Made by a program: the position numbers and the translations under genes. The notes below the pieces were generated by a model. It had not been told where the DNA came from, did no database searches, and was given only the letters and a program-made list of their open reading frames with translations. Of a DNA stretch of 64,000 nt, positions 61,361 through 64,000 are shown in pieces. The DNA comes from Endotrypanum monterogeii (Eukaryota > Euglenozoa > Kinetoplastea > Trypanosomatida > Trypanosomatidae). Every line of letters starts with the position of its first letter. Within the stretch, counting starts at the first letter, position 1. The DNA lies in NCBI GenBank assembly GCA_000333855.2, contig CM007319.1, positions 854,653 through 918,652 on the forward strand, read 5' to 3'.

Positions 61361-64000
61361 ATGGATCCCGGCGCGAGTGATCCCAAGGGACAGGTGAAGG
61401 CGGTAGCGGTAGAGCTTAAGGCGATGAACGCTACTCGACTCTTCGAGATGCTAGAAGCCATGTCTACATCTCTGGTCATGGGGTTCGAGAGTTATCTGCG
61501 AAAGTTCGATTCGGAGACTGCAATTCCACTGCTCACCGATGTGTGTGCGCGGTTCATGAAAGAAAGTGCGCATGGAGACCTTCTTGTCATTTCCTTGCGT
61601 GCCCTTTCCCTGATCATGGAGCATGTTCCGTCTTCCTACGAGGCGGCGCAGGGATATCATGTTACCTTAATCCAGTTAGCATCGAAGGCAATCAACCGCG
61701 CGCTTTGTACAAAGTGGAGGTACATTCAGTCCAATAACTCCTCAATGATCGAGGAGGGACTGCGTGTTATTCGCTTCATCAGCAAAGACGACACGACTGG
61801 ACAAGTCACGCGTCATGCTTTCATTGGAGACTTGCTTACGCTGTGCACAGATCCACATCCTCTTATTGCACGACAGGCGTTGGAAACGCTGCTCGTGATA
61901 TGCTCGAAGGTAATCATGCCCTCTGAACTCGTCAAGCCGACGCATTCATTCGCGGCCGGAATCCTTGGGTTTTTCAAATTCGCCAAAAAGTCTTCTCCAA
62001 CCGGCGGCGTGGCGAGCAAGTTAGGCCGAACTGGCGGCTACGGGGGAAAATCGTCAACCAAAACAGTCGCTGCTGATGACATCGTGCCGTTTGTAGACCA
62101 CCCAACGGTGGTTCAGGTTGAGAATGTAATATCACCGCTACTCATTTCTCTCATCGAACAGTATGCCAAGTCACTCGCGTCGATCCCAGAACACTGGATT
62201 CTGCTCGAGCTATCGCTACAGTGTCTCGGCACGCTTATTGATCGGGCGCTTTTATGTCATCGATCGCACACGGCCCGGGCGCTCGCTTCGCCGGTACTCC
62301 CAAAAATACTCTTTCAGCTGATCATCGACACGGAGACGAATGTGGCTCTGGAGGCGAGTGTCCGCGGTGACCGCGTCCTCCTCTGCGAGACGACCTTAGC
62401 AGTGCTCACCACTTGCGACCGTTGTCTGATGATGGAGAGCCTGCAGCTGCCGGAGGCTCAGCGCTTCTTTCGTCTGATTTTGGAGGACTCCTCAGAAGAG
62501 ATCACCACCCTTCTCGACGACCCTTTTCCGCGCGCCCTCATTGCCGCCCGCAGTACACAACGCCGGGACAAAGATCAAATCACCTCCATCGCTGCATTGC
62601 AGCTTTTTGTACTCGCGTGTCCAACTGTTCCGCCGGATGCATTTGGTTTGAAGCCCAAGCTTGTGCTTCCAGTTCACCAGTGGATGTGGGAGGATGAGCT
62701 GCGTCACAGCAATCGCCTAATCGAGGAGCAGTGTGTCGCTCTCGAGACGAGCTGGATGCGACTAGATCACCGCGCACGCATTTTGGTTCACTTGAAGCAA
62801 CTGGAAGCGGATTTGCGCACCATGACCATATCAAGAGGTGCGCGCTCCGGTCACCGCAATATAAGCCGCGCCTACGTTCCGTTTGTGTTTCACTTCGCGG
62901 ATGAAGTAGCTCTTCGGCCCATCGTCGCAGTGAAAGAAGCGGGGCCGTCTGCAGTGGACGGTACATCGCTGCTATGGAAGACAGCTTCTTCCACGACGCC
63001 TGAACCACACGCGGCAACCAGTTTGACAGCGGTGAAGGAAATAGACAGTCACATGAGTGGGTCGAGCTCGACGAGACCAAGCAATCCAAAATGCCCCATC
63101 ACAGCGGAGGCCCTCTGCGAGGGCGACGTGATGTGCGGATTCTCTGCAGTGGCGCTGAACACACAGCTCGAGGTTCCGGTCAAGCACGTATCGCTGGCAG
63201 AAAAGTACTTTATTTCTCTATGCGTATTCGCCAAAAACACTTCTGGACAAATGGCTAAGCAGGTCGCCACGTGTGCGTGTGCGTCTATGTTGCAGCTGAT
63301 GTTTCTCTCGGGTGCATCGGAGCGGTTTGAGAGGTTGATGAGCGAGGCGACACTGCCGATGTGCGAAATGTGCCGTGAAGCTCTCATCTCGGCGGACAAA
63401 GCAACGAAAGCGGTTGTCCTCAGTATGCTAGAGTGGATGTTGCGCCATCCGATGGCTGAAACCTGCGATTTTGTAGAAGGCACTCTGCGCTGCGGATTGC
63501 TCGACCAACTGGAGCTCCTGTCCAAGGCAGCGCCGGTGGTGCACGACAAGCCAACTAGGACAGCGACGCTCGCCGAGAAAGCGAGTGCGTTGTCAGATAC
63601 CATTGTGAAAAAGTTGAGGCGTCAGCGGGCTTTGCAAATCGACGGAACAGGGACAAATGCAAATGTATCCAGTAGTCCCGCACCCGCCAACGAGTTTTTG
63701 TCGTCCACAATGCTTCGTCTGCAACACGTCTTAGAGGGGCTCAAAAATTGTAAATGTGGCGTCGTCAGGGATAACGCAGCCAACACAAGTAGTGCAGTGC
63801 GGGTGAGCAGGGCACGTGTTGACACCCACAAGGATGCCATCCGGGAGCTGCTGCGCATATTTGACGAGTCAAACTACATTACTGCCTACGAGGTATACAA
63901 GGTGGGCGTGGCATCGACGCTACTGTACTACCTCCTCGGTGATTGCACACCGGAGGAGCTGGTCAGACACACAGGGGCCTATCACCATAGAGTGCCCTCC
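61361..64000 (+). CDS. Probable HECT E3 ubiquitin ligase of the UPL3/TRIP12/UFD4 class, N-terminal part
   Basis: From ATG 61361 the frame stays open for 880 codons and runs off the right edge. The N-terminus (RLFEMLEAMSTSLVMGFESYL, then VISLRALSLIMEHVPSSYEAA near residue 80-100, and further helical repeats to about 330) resembles the armadillo-type repeats of UPL3/TRIP12, including the 'AARALTHLCDVLPSS' pattern. Near 829-860, ELLRIFDESNYITAYEVYKVGVASTLLYYL matches the conserved segment 'L..L...DGVSTYELLQSGLVQSLL' that precedes the HECT domain in that class. The catalytic HECT domain would lie outside the window, so catalysis is not shown here. The class ubiquitinates ubiquitin-fusion and other proteins. 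Fairly sure of the class. Confidence 0.68.
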   Translation, partial: MDPGASDPKGQVKAVAVELKAMNATRLFEMLEAMSTSLVMGFESYLRKFDSETAIPLLTDVCARFMKESAHGDLLVISLRALSLIMEHVPSSYEAAQGYHVTLIQLASKAINRALCTKWRYIQSNNSSMIEEGLRVIRFISKDDTTGQVTRHAFIGDLLTLCTDPHPLIARQALETLLVICSKVIMPSELVKPTHSFAAGILGFFKFAKKSSPTGGVASKLGRTGGYGGKSSTKTVAADDIVPFVDHPTVVQVENVISPLLISLIEQYAKSLASIPEHWILLELSLQCLGTLIDRALLCHRSHTARALASPVLPKILFQLIIDTETNVALEASVRGDRVLLCETTLAVLTTCDRCLMMESLQLPEAQRFFRLILEDSSEEITTLLDDPFPRALIAARSTQRRDKDQITSIAALQLFVLACPTVPPDAFGLKPKLVLPVHQWMWEDELRHSNRLIEEQCVALETSWMRLDHRARILVHLKQLEADLRTMTISRGARSGHRNISRAYVPFVFHFADEVALRPIVAVKEAGPSAVDGTSLLWKTASSTTPEPHAATSLTAVKEIDSHMSGSSSTRPSNPKCPITAEALCEGDVMCGFSAVALNTQLEVPVKHVSLAEKYFISLCVFAKNTSGQMAKQVATCACASMLQLMFLSGASERFERLMSEATLPMCEMCREALISADKATKAVVLSMLEWMLRHPMAETCDFVEGTLRCGLLDQLELLSKAAPVVHDKPTRTATLAEKASALSDTIVKKLRRQRALQIDGTGTNANVSSSPAPANEFLSSTMLRLQHVLEGLKNCKCGVVRDNAANTSSAVRVSRARVDTHKDAIRELLRIFDESNYITAYEVYKVGVASTLLYYLLGDCTPEELVRHTGAYHHRVPS

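Noticed and set aside
1..64000. Spliced-leader RNA, 5S rRNA, tRNA clusters or CRISPR arrays
   Set aside because: Looked for by characteristic motifs on both strands; none seen. C/D-box snoRNAs cannot be excluded by eye.

Overview
This window looks like nuclear DNA of a trypanosomatid protist. The grounds are: every supported gene lies on the + strand as one directional cluster; none of the supported genes shows an intron; genes are separated by long pyrimidine-rich spacers with poly-pyrimidine tracts followed by AG, as expected for spliced-leader trans-splicing; and (TA)n, (GT)n/(CA)n and (CCCCT)n simple repeats are common. The protein families are eukaryotic housekeeping families. Gene density is about one gene per 5 kb, as in Leishmania-like genomes, but I cannot name the genus from sequence alone.

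Layout, left to right: 3' end of a PARN-like poly(A) ribonuclease (1-646); prolidase PEPD (1436-2890); a possible 53-residue mini-gene (3356-3517); a DUF1764-type small basic protein (4653-5240); a SET-domain protein with a RanBP2-like zinc finger and a second degenerate SET-like region (6275-8956); an expanded PP4 regulatory subunit 3 / SMEK (11898-16004); transcription elongation factor Spt4 (23251-23709); a giant LRR / NACHT-like / WD40 protein with an eroded P-loop (25015-30399); a USP-type deubiquitinase (33189-36080); a PX-BAR sorting nexin (40537-41790); a single-pass membrane protein of unknown function (51209-53335); an FAHD1-like acylpyruvase (55415-56239); and the N-terminal 880 residues of a probable UPL3/TRIP12/UFD4-class HECT ubiquitin ligase running off the right edge (61361-64000). 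The genes are not an operon in the bacterial sense; neighbours are functionally unrelated, as is usual in trypanosomatid polycistrons.

The most distinctive part is the non-coding DNA. Two GC-rich interspersed repeat families, called A and B here, sit only in some of the longest intergenic gaps (4.4, 7.2 and 9.4 kb). Family A has two nearly identical direct copies of about 1.2 kb (19658-20857 and 42491-43875, the latter broken by 291 N) plus a diverged partial copy (about 36503-36882). Family B has two 475-bp copies in inverted orientation (16694-17168 and 38262-38736) that differ at only two positions I could see. I do not recognise either family. A candidate gene-relic zone lies at about 45.04-47.15 kb, and several CA/TA/TG composites form long palindromes.

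Limits: no database search was possible. Family calls rest on recognised motifs. Splice acceptors are predictions. Where an open frame extends upstream of the first ATG without another ATG, I used the first in-frame ATG.
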